From the NCBI RefSeq assembly GCF_001544555.2, contig NZ_FCOK02000061.1, positions 1-59,507 on the forward strand: a stretch of 59,507 nucleotides of DNA, written 5' to 3'. Source of the DNA: Caballeronia udeis. GTDB lineage: Bacteria; Pseudomonadota; Gammaproteobacteria; Burkholderiales; Burkholderiaceae. The position numbers and the translations under genes were made by a program. Position 1 is the stretch's first letter, and each line of letters starts with the position of its first letter. This document shows positions 45,065 to 54,204 of the stretch, one piece after another. Under the pieces are notes generated by a model. That model made no database searches and had not been told where the DNA came from. It saw only the letters and a list, made by a program, of their open reading frames with translations.

Positions 45065-45291
45065 TTACACATGCCAAGGTCGTTCTCCAGGGCTACCTGT
45101 TTGCCCATGAACGACATACACAATCGCGGTCCCGACGCAACGATAACCCCCGTCGACCTGCACGCCGGGCAATAGAGCGCGCCGCCGATATAGGCGATGG
45201 GGGTTCCGTGATGCGTCGCTTTTGGCTCCCCCTCAGTGACGCGCGCGCCGCTCGTCGTTTGGTCATGCAGTTTGATAAGGAATCGTCTCAT
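45043..45291 (-). CDS. PAAR-domain protein, truncated by a frameshift
   Basis: An 82-residue PAAR protein: GDQ-like opening LHDQTTSGARVTEGEP, then HHGTPIAYIGGALYCPACRSTGVIVASGP and the closing FMGKQVALENDLGMCKCEP with the Cys/His pattern of zinc-binding PAAR tips. PAAR proteins sharpen the VgrG spike of type VI secretion and carry effectors. It stops at TGA directly after the PAAR fold because of a one-base deletion relative to the neighbouring paralogue; the linker domain continues in another frame. The PAAR fold itself is complete and may still be functional alone. Confidence 0.78.
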   Translation of the reverse strand: MRRFLIKLHDQTTSGARVTEGEPKATHHGTPIAYIGGALYCPACRSTGVIVASGPRLCMSFMGKQVALENDLGMCKCEPIPA

Positions 45292-45345
45292 TGCACTTAT
45301 ATCCTTGTTAGCCGGGCGTTAAGAAAATTGATAGCAGGCGTGTAT

Positions 45346-45867
45346 CTATGTCTGAAAGATCTCGATCACAAAGTTCTGCTTATTGTCGGTTTTGACTCGC
45401 TCGGTACGACCCTTCGCATCGGTCTTGCCGCTTGCAATAACACTGGAACCGTCTTTCACTCGATAGTCGACGTCCGCCAATATCCGACGTGTGCGTCGGT
45501 CGCGCAGCGTAATCTGTTCGTCGTGGTAGTAAAGCAAAGGTATGCCGCTTGGGGTATATCCCATCGACTCAAGATCGTGCGATTCAAGATCCTCATACAT
45601 GTCATATTGCGAAGCGATCACGCGCGGCGACGGAGTGCACTTGCAGACGCACATATCACCGTCCAACGCCAGTTCCTTGCCCATCGAAGTGTCCGGCCAG
45701 CGCGGGCCAACGCCTGCCAGGACGCCGAGCGATTTGCAGGCTGGGCAATGCAAGGTCGCGCCGATGAACGCCAGGGGCACGCCGTGGGGCGTATCGCTGT
45801 CGATGCCTTCGAGCACCGTTGCGCCGCTCGTAGCTTTATCCCCTTCCTTAAGGTTGCACCGTCTCAT
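45346..45867 (-). CDS. PAAR-domain protein with C-terminal adaptor domain
   Basis: A 173-residue protein. Residues 1-80 are a PAAR domain (EGDKATSGATVLEG, THGVPLAFIGATLHCPACKSLG, DGDMCVCKC). Residues 105-173 form a small beta domain of the kind that follows PAAR or VgrG in many Burkholderiaceae (DEQITLRDRRTRRILADVDY, then GRTERVKTD), probably an effector-docking adaptor. It is the first gene of the minus-strand cargo run and the intact paralogue of the frameshifted gene behind it. No VgrG gene is adjacent, so the tip would have to use a T6SS encoded elsewhere. Confidence 0.87.
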   Translation of the reverse strand: MRRCNLKEGDKATSGATVLEGIDSDTPHGVPLAFIGATLHCPACKSLGVLAGVGPRWPDTSMGKELALDGDMCVCKCTPSPRVIASQYDMYEDLESHDLESMGYTPSGIPLLYYHDEQITLRDRRTRRILADVDYRVKDGSSVIASGKTDAKGRTERVKTDNKQNFVIEIFQT

Positions 45868-46455
45868 CGTCTCGTCCTCTTTTGACTATTCAAGATGGTT
45901 TTATCGAGAACAGCGGCTAAGAGTCAATCAGACGATTCTCGCCATCGAAAATAAACGTTTAGGAATCGGAACGGATGTGCCAATAATGACGTGATTCGCG
46001 ACTGAGGGAACAGTGAGAAAATCGAACTTGTGGAGGGATGTTAGATGGGACGTTTGCGGTGTTCCGCCAATGTACCAGTTGGGTAGTAAGTTGAAATAGA
46101 TGGGACTACGAAATCACAAAAAACAACCTGCACACTTCATATCTGAGATAGGGCAGAGGAGATTTACCGTGCTTGATTTAGAGCCGTCTATTGCGGCGGA
46201 ATTAATTGTGGTCTGCGAGTCGGCTGAATACGTAGAGCATAGCGGCCTTAGGCAGTGGCTTCGCTACGAGGTGCTTGCGGCGTACCTGGGACCAGGCAGC
46301 GTTGTTATCGCTATTATTGTGTGGGCTGCTTTTCAAACCGTCGTTCCAACACTTCGGCGCTGCGCCGTGCATCAATACCTTTCGCGGCGCGAATCTCAAC
46401 GAGCCGCTTAGCCCGCACCCGCCCCGGCAGAACCAACGCGAGTGCGAACGAGACC
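45868..46455. other. AT-richer intergenic region upstream of the PAAR island
   Basis: About 590 bp with lower GC than the surroundings separate the PAAR gene and the end of the dehydrogenase gene. The region contains one possible small gene (46100-46411, listed separately) and presumably the promoter for the minus-strand cargo genes near 45870-46000. The compositional change is consistent with horizontal acquisition of the cargo island. Confidence 0.4.
46100..46411 (+). CDS. possible small membrane protein
   Basis: A 103-codon frame that would encode a cytoplasmic N-terminus and one membrane helix (LGPGSVVIAIIVWAAFQTVV at about 64-83) with a basic tail. No good ribosome binding site is seen and no family is recognised. 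It is oppositely oriented to both neighbours. It could be a real immunity-type membrane protein or a chance frame; I lean slightly to chance. Confidence 0.3.
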   Translation: MGLRNHKKQPAHFISEIGQRRFTVLDLEPSIAAELIVVCESAEYVEHSGLRQWLRYEVLAAYLGPGSVVIAIIVWAAFQTVVPTLRRCAVHQYLSRRESQRAA

Positions 46456-47385
46456 CTAATCCTCAAACGCCTCAACCTCGTGCCGACCCCCGAGCAACAT
46501 CGCGTCGGCAACATGCTGAAGCGGGCTCACATCAACATCGCTCGCCCCTGTCGAGATCAACTCGAAGAATCGATCATAAAGGCTCGGATATTCCCTCTCC
46601 TGTCCGATATCCTTCATCTCCCCATTGATCTTCAAGAACTTCCCGCCCTGGGCCAGATGCAAGAGGCCATCGCGGGTGGTCACTTCAATCTGCCACAACT
46701 CTTGCGGACCAAAGCGCCAGTCGAATTCCGTCCGGATCGGCGTGCCCAGCGCGTCGCTGAAATCAAGGTTTGCGGCAATCGGATTGTGCCGGTTTGCCGG
46801 AACGAACAACTCCGCCGACTTCAGGAAAAACGCATGCGGCAAGATGCGCGTGATGATGGATAACGCATTGATGCCCGGGTCGAATACACCCAGGCCGCCC
46901 GGTTGCCAGATCCAGTCCTGACCCGGATGCCAACGGCGGACATCCTCTTTCCACAGGACGTTCACCGCCGTAATCTCTTTTCCGGCCAGCCACGCACGTG
47001 CGGTTTCAACACCCGGCGCATGACGGGAATGCCACGACGCAAACAGGGTGCATTGATTTTGCCGAGCCAGGTCGGCGAGCACGGTAACCTCGGTCACGCT
47101 CGCGCCAGGCGGTTTCTCCAGCATCACATGCTTGCCCGCTTCAAGGGCCGCGCGTGCCTGGGAGAAGCGGACTTGCGGCGGCGCGCAGAGCGACACAGCC
47201 TGCAAAAGCGGCTCTGCCGCGAGCATGTCCTCGACATTCTGATGATTGTTGACCCCGTCGATCCGTGCATTCCGGCTCGCTCCTGCAATGAGCTTGAACC
47301 CGGAATGACCGGCAATAGCGGGTAAATGCTGATCGCGAGCGATCTTGCCGACACCGGCAATGCCTATCGCAACTTGCTCTGTCAT
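46456..47385 (-). CDS. Gfo/Idh/MocA oxidoreductase, probable L-arabinose/D-galactose 1-dehydrogenase
   Basis: A 309-residue NAD(P)-dependent dehydrogenase. The Rossmann start is AIGIAGVGKIARDQHLPAI (about 6-24), and the catalytic Lys lies in the family motif EKPPG (about residues 93-97). The C-terminal substrate domain has WHPGQDWIWQPGGLGVFDPGINAL, close to the Azospirillum L-arabinose and Pseudomonas D-galactose 1-dehydrogenases. It would oxidise the sugar to the lactone, first step of the non-phosphorylating route, ahead of the arabonate dehydratase whose gene lies 64 bp upstream in the same direction. A lactonase and the later enzymes are not in the window. Confidence 0.83.
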   Translation of the reverse strand: MTEQVAIGIAGVGKIARDQHLPAIAGHSGFKLIAGASRNARIDGVNNHQNVEDMLAAEPLLQAVSLCAPPQVRFSQARAALEAGKHVMLEKPPGASVTEVTVLADLARQNQCTLFASWHSRHAPGVETARAWLAGKEITAVNVLWKEDVRRWHPGQDWIWQPGGLGVFDPGINALSIITRILPHAFFLKSAELFVPANRHNPIAANLDFSDALGTPIRTEFDWRFGPQELWQIEVTTRDGLLHLAQGGKFLKINGEMKDIGQEREYPSLYDRFFELISTGASDVDVSPLQHVADAMLLGGRHEVEAFED

Positions 47386-47449
47386 GGTTGGACCTTAAAG
47401 AAAGCTTGGTTCATGTGGCGTGCAACGGTGACACGTGCAGCGCGCCGGA

Positions 47450-49192
47450 TTAATGCGAATGCCGCGGCACATCGGCGCCTCGACATCCCACGAGAAAGTC
47501 GAAGTCGCAGCCTTGGTCGGCTTGCAGGACGTGATCGACATACAGCTTTCTATACCCGCTCGTGTCCGCAATCGCAACGGTTTGCACCTCGGCCCAATTG
47601 GTGAGACGGGAGGTGAGTTCCGCTTCGCTGATGTCGAGGTGCAGCTTTCCAGCAAGGCAATCCAGCTCGATCCAGTCGCCTTCCTTCACCACCGCCAGCG
47701 GTCCGCCGGCACGCGCTTCGGGCGCCACATGCAGCACCACGGTGCCATACGCCGTGCCGCTCATGCGCGCGTCCGAGATCCGCACCATGTCGGTCACGCC
47801 TTGCGCCAGCAGCTTGGGCGGCAAACCCATGTTGCCCACTTCCGCCATGCCCGGATAACCCTTCGGTCCGCAGTTCTTCAATACGAGAACAGAGTCAGCG
47901 GTTACGTCGAGTTCGGGGTCGCCGATGCGGGCCTTATAGTCATCGAAGTTTTCAAACACGACCGCACGGCCGCGATGCTTGAGCAATGCCGCCGTTGCCG
48001 CCGACGGTTTGACCACCGCGCCATTGGGCGCGAGATTGCCGCGCACGATGCACAAGCCGCCGTCGGGGACGAGAGGTTTGTCGAGCGGGCGGATGACTTC
48101 CTCGTCGTAGATAGGCGCTTCTTTGGAGTTCTCCCACAGCGAATGGCCGTTCGCTGTCAGCGCGTCGGGATGGGGCAGCAAGCCTGCTTCTCCCAGGCGC
48201 CGGATCACGCCGGGCAAGCCGCCCGCGTAATAGAACTCCTCCATCAGGAAGCGCCCCGATGGTTGCAGATCCACAAGCGTAGGCGTGCCGCGTCCAATGC
48301 GCGTCCAGTCATCGAGTTCAAGGTTCACGCCTATACGGCCGGCAATCGCCTTCAAATGAATCGCCGCATTCGTCGATCCGCCAATCGCCGCGTTCACGCG
48401 AATCGCGTTTTCAAAGGCCTCTTTCGTCAGGAGTTTCGAGAGTCTTATGTCCTGCAGCGCCATCTCCACAATCCGCATGCCCGACATGTGTGCGAGCACG
48501 TAGCGCCTGGAATCCACGGCCGGAATCGCAGCGTTGTGCGGCAGCGTAACGCCAAGCGCCTCGGCCATGCAGGCCATGGTGGATGCCGTGCCCATGGTGT
48601 TGCACGTGCCCGCCGAGCGCGACATGCCCGCTTCCGCCGACATGAATTCGTGCAGCGTGATCTTGCCCGCCTTCACTTGCTCGCTGAGCTGCCAGACCAC
48701 GGTACCCGAGCCGATATCGCGGCCATGATGTTTGCCGTTGAGCATCGGGCCGCCACTCACCGCAATGGCCGGCACATCGCAACTGGCGGCGCCCATCAAC
48801 AACGCGGGCGTGGTTTTATCGCAGCCGACGAGCAGCACGACGGCATCGACGGGATTGCCTCGAATGGATTCCTCCACGTCCATGCTGGCGAGATTGCGCG
48901 TGAACATGGCGGTCGGGCGAAGGTTGGATTCGCCGTTGGAGAACACGGGGAATTCGACCGGGAATCCGCCCGCTTCGAACACGCCGCGCTTCACATGCTC
49001 GGCGAGCTTCCTGAAATGTGCGTTGCAGGGCGTGAGTTCCGACCACGTATTGCAAATGCCGATGATCGGCTTGCCCTGGAATTCGTGATCGGGGATGCCC
49101 TGGTTTTTCATCCAGCTTCGGTACATGAAACCGTTCTTGTCGGCAGCGCCGAACCATTGGGCGGAGCGCAGCGGGCGTTTTGCGTCTGACAT
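47450..49192 (-). CDS. L-arabonate dehydratase (IlvD/Edd family)
   Basis: A 580-residue iron-sulfur dehydratase. Three Cys expected to hold the 2Fe-2S cluster are Cys47 (GICNTWSE), Cys124 (VGCDKTTPA) and Cys197 (SAGTCNTMGTAS). The rest follows the sugar-acid branch of the family (IRVNAAIGGSTNAAIHL, KNCGPKGYPGMAEVGNM, ISDARMSGTAYGTVVLH). It converts L-arabonate to 2-keto-3-deoxy-L-arabonate in the cytoplasm; related enzymes act on other pentonates, so the substrate is assigned partly from context with the dehydrogenase and arabinose importers. The importer genes lie 157 bp upstream on the same strand. Confidence 0.85.
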   Translation of the reverse strand: MSDAKRPLRSAQWFGAADKNGFMYRSWMKNQGIPDHEFQGKPIIGICNTWSELTPCNAHFRKLAEHVKRGVFEAGGFPVEFPVFSNGESNLRPTAMFTRNLASMDVEESIRGNPVDAVVLLVGCDKTTPALLMGAASCDVPAIAVSGGPMLNGKHHGRDIGSGTVVWQLSEQVKAGKITLHEFMSAEAGMSRSAGTCNTMGTASTMACMAEALGVTLPHNAAIPAVDSRRYVLAHMSGMRIVEMALQDIRLSKLLTKEAFENAIRVNAAIGGSTNAAIHLKAIAGRIGVNLELDDWTRIGRGTPTLVDLQPSGRFLMEEFYYAGGLPGVIRRLGEAGLLPHPDALTANGHSLWENSKEAPIYDEEVIRPLDKPLVPDGGLCIVRGNLAPNGAVVKPSAATAALLKHRGRAVVFENFDDYKARIGDPELDVTADSVLVLKNCGPKGYPGMAEVGNMGLPPKLLAQGVTDMVRISDARMSGTAYGTVVLHVAPEARAGGPLAVVKEGDWIELDCLAGKLHLDISEAELTSRLTNWAEVQTVAIADTSGYRKLYVDHVLQADQGCDFDFLVGCRGADVPRHSH

Positions 49193-49349
49193 CGATTTTT
49201 CCTTAACCGTTTACCATTTCAAGACTTCATTTGCACGAACGCGTCAGGCGTTCAGGACCTTTTTAGTGATTGCGCCAAGCACGCCGGCCTATCCGTTTTA
49301 TAGAACATGCAGAGAGGTCGTGCTGTCTTACTGATCTAAGCGGATCGCG

Positions 49350-50444
49350 TTAGCTCCGGGACCCCAGTGCAACAGGATCGGCTTTGTTCGCACCATCGTG
49401 TTGCCGTGCCGCATCCCGCCGCTTTAGCTTCGTCCCCGCTCGTTCACCTGATGCCGTCCCGTCCGACTTGCGGCGTGCCGCATGCCGTTCGATCACGCGT
49501 TGCAGCAAGCAGAACGCGCACAGGAGGGCTCCTATGACGATGCGGGTCCACCATGAACTCAGCGTACCGTCGAACGTGATGAGGGTCTGAATGGTCCCGA
49601 GAATGCCGACGCCGAAGACCGACCCGATTACATAACCGACACCACCTGTGAGCAAGGTTCCGCCGATGACCGTGGCGGCGATTGCATCGAGTTCCATGCC
49701 CTGGCCTTGCAAGCCGTATCCCGAGAGCACATACAGCGTGAACACCACGCCGCCGAGCGCCGAGCAGAAGCCGCTCAGTGCATACACGCCGACCTTCGTA
49801 CGCGCCACGGGCAGCCCCATCAGCAACGCGGAGCGTTCGTTGCCGCCGACCGCATAGACGTTGCGCCCGAAGCGCGTGAAGTGCGCGACGAAGATGGCGA
49901 GCAGCAGCGTTGCGATGGCGATCAGGCCGCCGGCCGTGAGCGAAGCGCCGTGAATATCGATGTGAAAGCCGGACAGTGCGTGGAAGGCGGGGTCGTTGAT
50001 GGTGATCGACTGCGTGGTGATCAGGAAGCACGCGCCGCGCGCGAGGAACATGCCCGCCAGCGTGACAATGAACGGCTGCAGTTTGAAGAAGTGGATCAGC
50101 GCGCCCATTGCTGCGCCGTACAAAGCGCCCAGTACGAGCACGAGCGGCACGATTACCCATATCGGCCAATGCAGGTGTTCGGCGAAGACGGCGCAGAGGA
50201 TGGTCGTCAACGCGACGACCGAGCCCACCGACAGGTCGATGCCGCCCGATACGATCACAAACGTCATGCCGATCGCGACGATCAGCAGGAAGGCGTTGTC
50301 CACGAGCAGGCCGAGCAGCACTTGCAGCGAGAAAAAGCCGGTGTACATCACGGAGCCGAACCCGAACAGCGCAATGAACAAGACGACGGTGACGACGATC
50401 GGCAGGGTGCGCGGATCGACCAGGCGGTCGAGAAGGTTCCTCAT
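49350..50444 (-). CDS. yjfF: sugar ABC transporter permease (YjfF-like)
   Basis: A 364-residue CUT2 permease with about nine membrane segments, including GGIDLSVGSVVALTTILCAVFAE-type helix and the loop FGRNVYAVGGNERSALLMGLPVARTKVGVYALSG. YjfF is the second permease of the YtfQRT-YjfF galactofuranose importer. The C-terminal 35 residues are an extra basic, hydrophilic tail. It overlaps ytfT by four bases and is the last transport gene; the dehydratase gene follows. Confidence 0.88.
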   Translation of the reverse strand: MRNLLDRLVDPRTLPIVVTVVLFIALFGFGSVMYTGFFSLQVLLGLLVDNAFLLIVAIGMTFVIVSGGIDLSVGSVVALTTILCAVFAEHLHWPIWVIVPLVLVLGALYGAAMGALIHFFKLQPFIVTLAGMFLARGACFLITTQSITINDPAFHALSGFHIDIHGASLTAGGLIAIATLLLAIFVAHFTRFGRNVYAVGGNERSALLMGLPVARTKVGVYALSGFCSALGGVVFTLYVLSGYGLQGQGMELDAIAATVIGGTLLTGGVGYVIGSVFGVGILGTIQTLITFDGTLSSWWTRIVIGALLCAFCLLQRVIERHAARRKSDGTASGERAGTKLKRRDAARQHDGANKADPVALGSRS

Positions 50445-51478
50445 TTTGCAGCCTCGGCAAGGGGCTTCTTCGGGGTGAAGGGGAAGGCACGTTTCAGTTG
50501 CCGCATGATGACCGTGCGGGCAGTGGCCGACTGGATCACGCTGACCACCAGCACGACGGCCGCCTTTACAACGAGGGTAGCTTCAGGCGGTACGCCGATG
50601 GAGTACGTGGTGTAGGTCAGCGTCTGGATGATCAATGCGCCGAGCACGGTGCCGGCGAGGCTGAACCTTCCACCAAGCAGCGACGTGCCGCCGAGCGTGA
50701 CCGCGAGGATCGCATCGAGTTCGAGCAACAACCCGGCGTTGTTGCCGTCGGCACTGCGCACATTGGAGCTGATCAGAATGCCCGCTATGGCCGCCGTCAG
50801 TCCGGAGAAGGTATAGACGCCGAACACGATTGCGCTGGAACGCAAGCCGACCAGTTTCGTCGCCACCGGATTGATACCGATCGCACGGATGAACATGCCG
50901 AGCGCGGTGCGATTCATGAGCAGCACAGTTGCCGCGATCGCGCCGGCCGCGACCCACACGGAACACGGCATGCGGGCCAGATAACCGCCGCCCACCACGA
51001 GATAACCCGGCGCGCCGATGGGGATGATCTGGCCGCCCGTGAGCAACTGCGCGACGCCGCGGCCGGCCACCATCAGGATCAGCGTGGCGATGATCGGCTG
51101 CATGCCGACGAACGCCACCAGCACACCATTCCACATGCCGGCGAGCACGCCTACCGCGAGCGCTGCGGCCAGCGCTTCAATCACTCGCGAGGGATCGTTG
51201 GCCAGGATGCTGGCGGCTGCCGCACCGGCGATTGCAACGACCGCGCCGACAGAGATATCAATGCCGCGTGTTGCGATCACCAGCGTCATGCCGAGCGAGA
51301 CGAGCACGAGCGGCGCGGCACGGTTGAGGATATCGATGGGCGCGCCGAACCAGTGACCGTCGAGCACGGTGATTGAGAGGAAGTGCGCGTTCTGGCTCAG
51401 GTCGAGCACGAACAGCAGCACGAGCGTGATGACCGGCCATATGAGGGGATGCTGCAATGCGGCCTTGATGCGATTCAT
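50441..51478 (-). CDS. ytfT: sugar ABC transporter permease (YtfT-like)
   Basis: A 345-residue CUT2 permease. Its signature loop is FIRAIGINPVATKLVGLRSSAIVFGVYTFSG and the helix ATRGIDISVGAVVAIAGAAAA is typical of the family. Together with YjfF it should form a heterodimeric channel. It overlaps ytfR upstream (ATGA) and yjfF downstream by four bases each, showing a tightly coupled operon. Confidence 0.88.
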   Translation of the reverse strand: MNRIKAALQHPLIWPVITLVLLFVLDLSQNAHFLSITVLDGHWFGAPIDILNRAAPLVLVSLGMTLVIATRGIDISVGAVVAIAGAAAASILANDPSRVIEALAAALAVGVLAGMWNGVLVAFVGMQPIIATLILMVAGRGVAQLLTGGQIIPIGAPGYLVVGGGYLARMPCSVWVAAGAIAATVLLMNRTALGMFIRAIGINPVATKLVGLRSSAIVFGVYTFSGLTAAIAGILISSNVRSADGNNAGLLLELDAILAVTLGGTSLLGGRFSLAGTVLGALIIQTLTYTTYSIGVPPEATLVVKAAVVLVVSVIQSATARTVIMRQLKRAFPFTPKKPLAEAAK

Positions 51479-52989
51479 CGGCTACCCCCTGCAATGAGTC
51501 TGTACACCTGATCTTCCGACGCCGCGTGTCCCTCGACCTCCGCCACTTTGCGCCGGTCGCGCAACACCGCGATCCGATGGCTCACGCGGACGACCTCGCT
51601 CACCTCCGACGAGATGAAGACAATGCCGAGTCCTTTCGCACAGAGCGCCAGCACACGATCCATGATTTCGAATTTGGCCGCCACGTCGATGCCGCGCGTG
51701 GGTTCATCGAGGATCAGCATCTTCGGTTCTGTCGCAAGCCAGCGCGCAAGCAGGACCTTCTGCTGGTTTCCACCCGACAGAAGCCCGATGGGCTGTTCAG
51801 CATCGGGCGCCTTGATGCCCAGCCGCTCGATGTAGTCGTCCGCTATCTTGCGTTGTTTCGCCCGGCCGATAACGCGCCACCAGCCGCGTTGCACTTGCAG
51901 CGCGAGAATGATGTTTTCTCGTATGGAAAGATCCGCGACAATGCCTTCCTTCTTCCGGTCCTCCGGGCAATACCCTATGCCGCGGCGCACCGCATCGCGA
52001 GGAGAACGAAGCTTTGCCGTCTTGCCGTCAATAGACATTGAACCTGCATCCGCACGCTCCGCGCCGAACAGGAGCCGGGCGGTTTCGGTGCGGCCGGAAC
52101 CCAGCAGACCCGCCAGCCCGAGGATCTGGCCGGGCTGAACGTCGATATCGACAGGATTCATCACACCGCGCCGGGCAATGCCGCGCATGGCGAAGAATGG
52201 CGGCACGGCGGTCTTGGGCGCAGGCGGTTCGTCCGCCGCGTGCTTCAGGCGCTCGGTCATGCGTTCATGGCCCACCATCTTTGAAACGAGCAGTTCCACC
52301 GGCAAGTCGCGGGCGAGATATTCGCCTTCACGTTCGCCATTGCGCATGACCGTAATGCGATCCGATATGGCGTAGGTCTGCTCGAGAAAGTGCGTGACGA
52401 ACAGGATCGCCATGCCCGATTGCTTGAGCTTGCGGAGAACGTCGAAGAGCCTCGCGACTTCGCCGTCGTCAAGGCTTGAAGTGGGTTCATCGAGGATCAG
52501 CACGCGCGCATCCACCGAGACCGCACGCGCGATGGCCACCATCTGCTGTACGGCGATCGGATAGGTATCGAGTGATTTGGTCACGTCCAGGAAGACGTTC
52601 AGCTCGGCCAAGGCCTCTTCGGCCCGCGCATGAATGGTCTTCCAGTCGATCGCGCCACGCCGTTTCGGCTGCCGGCCGGCGAACACGTTTTCAGCGACTG
52701 ACAGATTCGGGCACAGGTTCACTTCCTGATAAAGCGTCCTGATCCCAGCCGCTTCCGCGTGGAGCGGGGTCGCGAAATTGACGGCTTCGCCGCCAAGGCG
52801 TATCTCGCCTGCATCGTGTGCATGGACGCCGGTGAGCACGTTGATGAGCGTCGATTTGCCGGCGCCGTTCTGACCCATCAGCGTATGGATCTCGCCGGGA
52901 AACAAATTGAAGTCCACGTTCTGTAACGCCTTGACGCCCGGGAACGACCTGGAGATACCGATGGTTTCAAGAATGGGCGAGCCGGTCAT
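51475..52989 (-). CDS. ytfR: sugar ABC transporter ATP-binding protein (YtfR-like)
   Basis: A 504-residue tandem ATPase. The ATG at 52989 is chosen because the family N-terminus (ETIGISRSFPGVKALQNV) begins a few residues later; the longer frame runs back toward the binding-protein gene. The first domain has GQNGAGKST and a TSSLDDGEV D-loop region, the second LAGLLGSGRTE, LLSGGNQQK and LILDEPTRGID. It powers the YtfT/YjfF channel. Overlap with ytfT is four bases. Confidence 0.9.
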   Translation of the reverse strand: MTGSPILETIGISRSFPGVKALQNVDFNLFPGEIHTLMGQNGAGKSTLINVLTGVHAHDAGEIRLGGEAVNFATPLHAEAAGIRTLYQEVNLCPNLSVAENVFAGRQPKRRGAIDWKTIHARAEEALAELNVFLDVTKSLDTYPIAVQQMVAIARAVSVDARVLILDEPTSSLDDGEVARLFDVLRKLKQSGMAILFVTHFLEQTYAISDRITVMRNGEREGEYLARDLPVELLVSKMVGHERMTERLKHAADEPPAPKTAVPPFFAMRGIARRGVMNPVDIDVQPGQILGLAGLLGSGRTETARLLFGAERADAGSMSIDGKTAKLRSPRDAVRRGIGYCPEDRKKEGIVADLSIRENIILALQVQRGWWRVIGRAKQRKIADDYIERLGIKAPDAEQPIGLLSGGNQQKVLLARWLATEPKMLILDEPTRGIDVAAKFEIMDRVLALCAKGLGIVFISSEVSEVVRVSHRIAVLRDRRKVAEVEGHAASEDQVYRLIAGGSR

Positions 52990-53095
52990 GAACGAAGGCC
53001 GTAAAGGGAGGAAAGGGGGATTGAAAGTGCGCCGCGAGTCCGCTGTTACAGCCGGACTCGCGGTTGCCGGGTGTTTTTTCCGTGACTGCCGCGGC

Positions 53096-54064
53096 TCAAT
53101 ACTTGCGCTGCGGCAGGACTTGCGCTGCAACGCTCATCGGGAAGATGGTTTCCTCGGTCACGATACGCTTGGGCAAGGACTTGCCCGCCACCACCTCTTT
53201 CACCGCCGTCATGAGTTGCGGTCCAAGCAACGGACTGCATTCCACGTCGACGTTGATCTTGCCCGCGACCATGGCTTCGAAGCCGCCCTTGGTGGCGTCG
53301 AACGAGACCACGGTCACATCCTTGCCGGGCTTTATACCGGCCTCTTCCATGGCCTGGATTGCCCCGAGCGCCATGTCGTCGTTATGGGCGTAGACCACGT
53401 TGATCTGCTTGCCGTAGGTCTTGATGAAAGCTTCCATGACCTGCTTGCCGCCGGCGAGCGTGAAGTCGCCGCTTTGCGAAGCGATGACCTTGAACTTCGG
53501 ATCGTTCTTGATCACTTCAAGCAATCCTGCGCGACGGTCGTTGGCGGGCGCTGAGCCCACCGTGCCCTGCAACTCGGCGATGTTGATCGGACCGGCGTCG
53601 TTCTTGTAGTGGTCTTCGAGCCATTTGCCTCCGCGGCGGCCTTCTTCGAGGAAGTCCGAACCGATCATGGTCACGTACAGCGAGGTATCTTTAACGTCGA
53701 TATTGCGGTCAGTGAGAATCACCGGGATCTTGGCGTTTTTCGCTTCGATCAGTACCGGCTCCCAGCCGGATTCCACGACAGGGGAGAACGCGATCACATC
53801 GACTTTCTGCGCAATATACGAGCGGATCGCCTTGATCTGGTTTTCCTGCTTTTGCTGCGCGTCGGAGAATTTCAGGTTGATGCCGGCGTCTTTGGCCGCA
53901 GCTTTGACAGACACGGTATTGGCGGTACGCCAGGCGCTCTCCGCGCCGACCTGAGAGAAACCCAGGGTGATCTTGTTGTCATCGGCGTGGGCAGTCAGGT
54001 TTGCGCCCAGCAATAGCGCAGAACCCAGCAGCGCACCAATGGCTGCGCGTCGAGCATGTCTCAT
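53096..54064 (-). CDS. ytfQ: sugar ABC transporter substrate-binding protein (YtfQ-like, galactofuranose/arabinose class)
   Basis: A 322-residue periplasmic protein; the ATG at 54064 has GGAGAC upstream. A signal peptide (AAIGALLGSALLLGANLTAHA) is followed by ITLGFSQVGAESAWRTANT, the hallmark of YtfQ, then FSPVVESGWEPVLIEAKNAKIPVILTDR and VVYAHNDDMALGAIQAMEEAG. E. coli YtfQ binds galactofuranose; in this setting, with arabonate dehydratase behind it, arabinofuranose or galactose are also possible. It is the first gene of the operon and has a palindrome 141 bp upstream. Confidence 0.9.
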   Translation of the reverse strand: MRHARRAAIGALLGSALLLGANLTAHADDNKITLGFSQVGAESAWRTANTVSVKAAAKDAGINLKFSDAQQKQENQIKAIRSYIAQKVDVIAFSPVVESGWEPVLIEAKNAKIPVILTDRNIDVKDTSLYVTMIGSDFLEEGRRGGKWLEDHYKNDAGPINIAELQGTVGSAPANDRRAGLLEVIKNDPKFKVIASQSGDFTLAGGKQVMEAFIKTYGKQINVVYAHNDDMALGAIQAMEEAGIKPGKDVTVVSFDATKGGFEAMVAGKINVDVECSPLLGPQLMTAVKEVVAGKSLPKRIVTEETIFPMSVAAQVLPQRKY

Positions 54065-54204
54065 GGTTGTCTCCGATTTAGTTGTGTTTGTGTTCGGTAC
54101 TGCCGCGCTTATGCGTTCTCGCGCGGTCGACTGCTTCAGGACGTACCGGAATGAAGCGTAGCGCCGGGGTTCATGGCGGTCCAATCAGTTATTGGGTGTT
54201 TGCA

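Noticed and set aside
47435..49189. 584-codon plus-strand frame
   Set aside because: It mirrors the arabonate dehydratase gene, which has all cluster cysteines on the minus strand.
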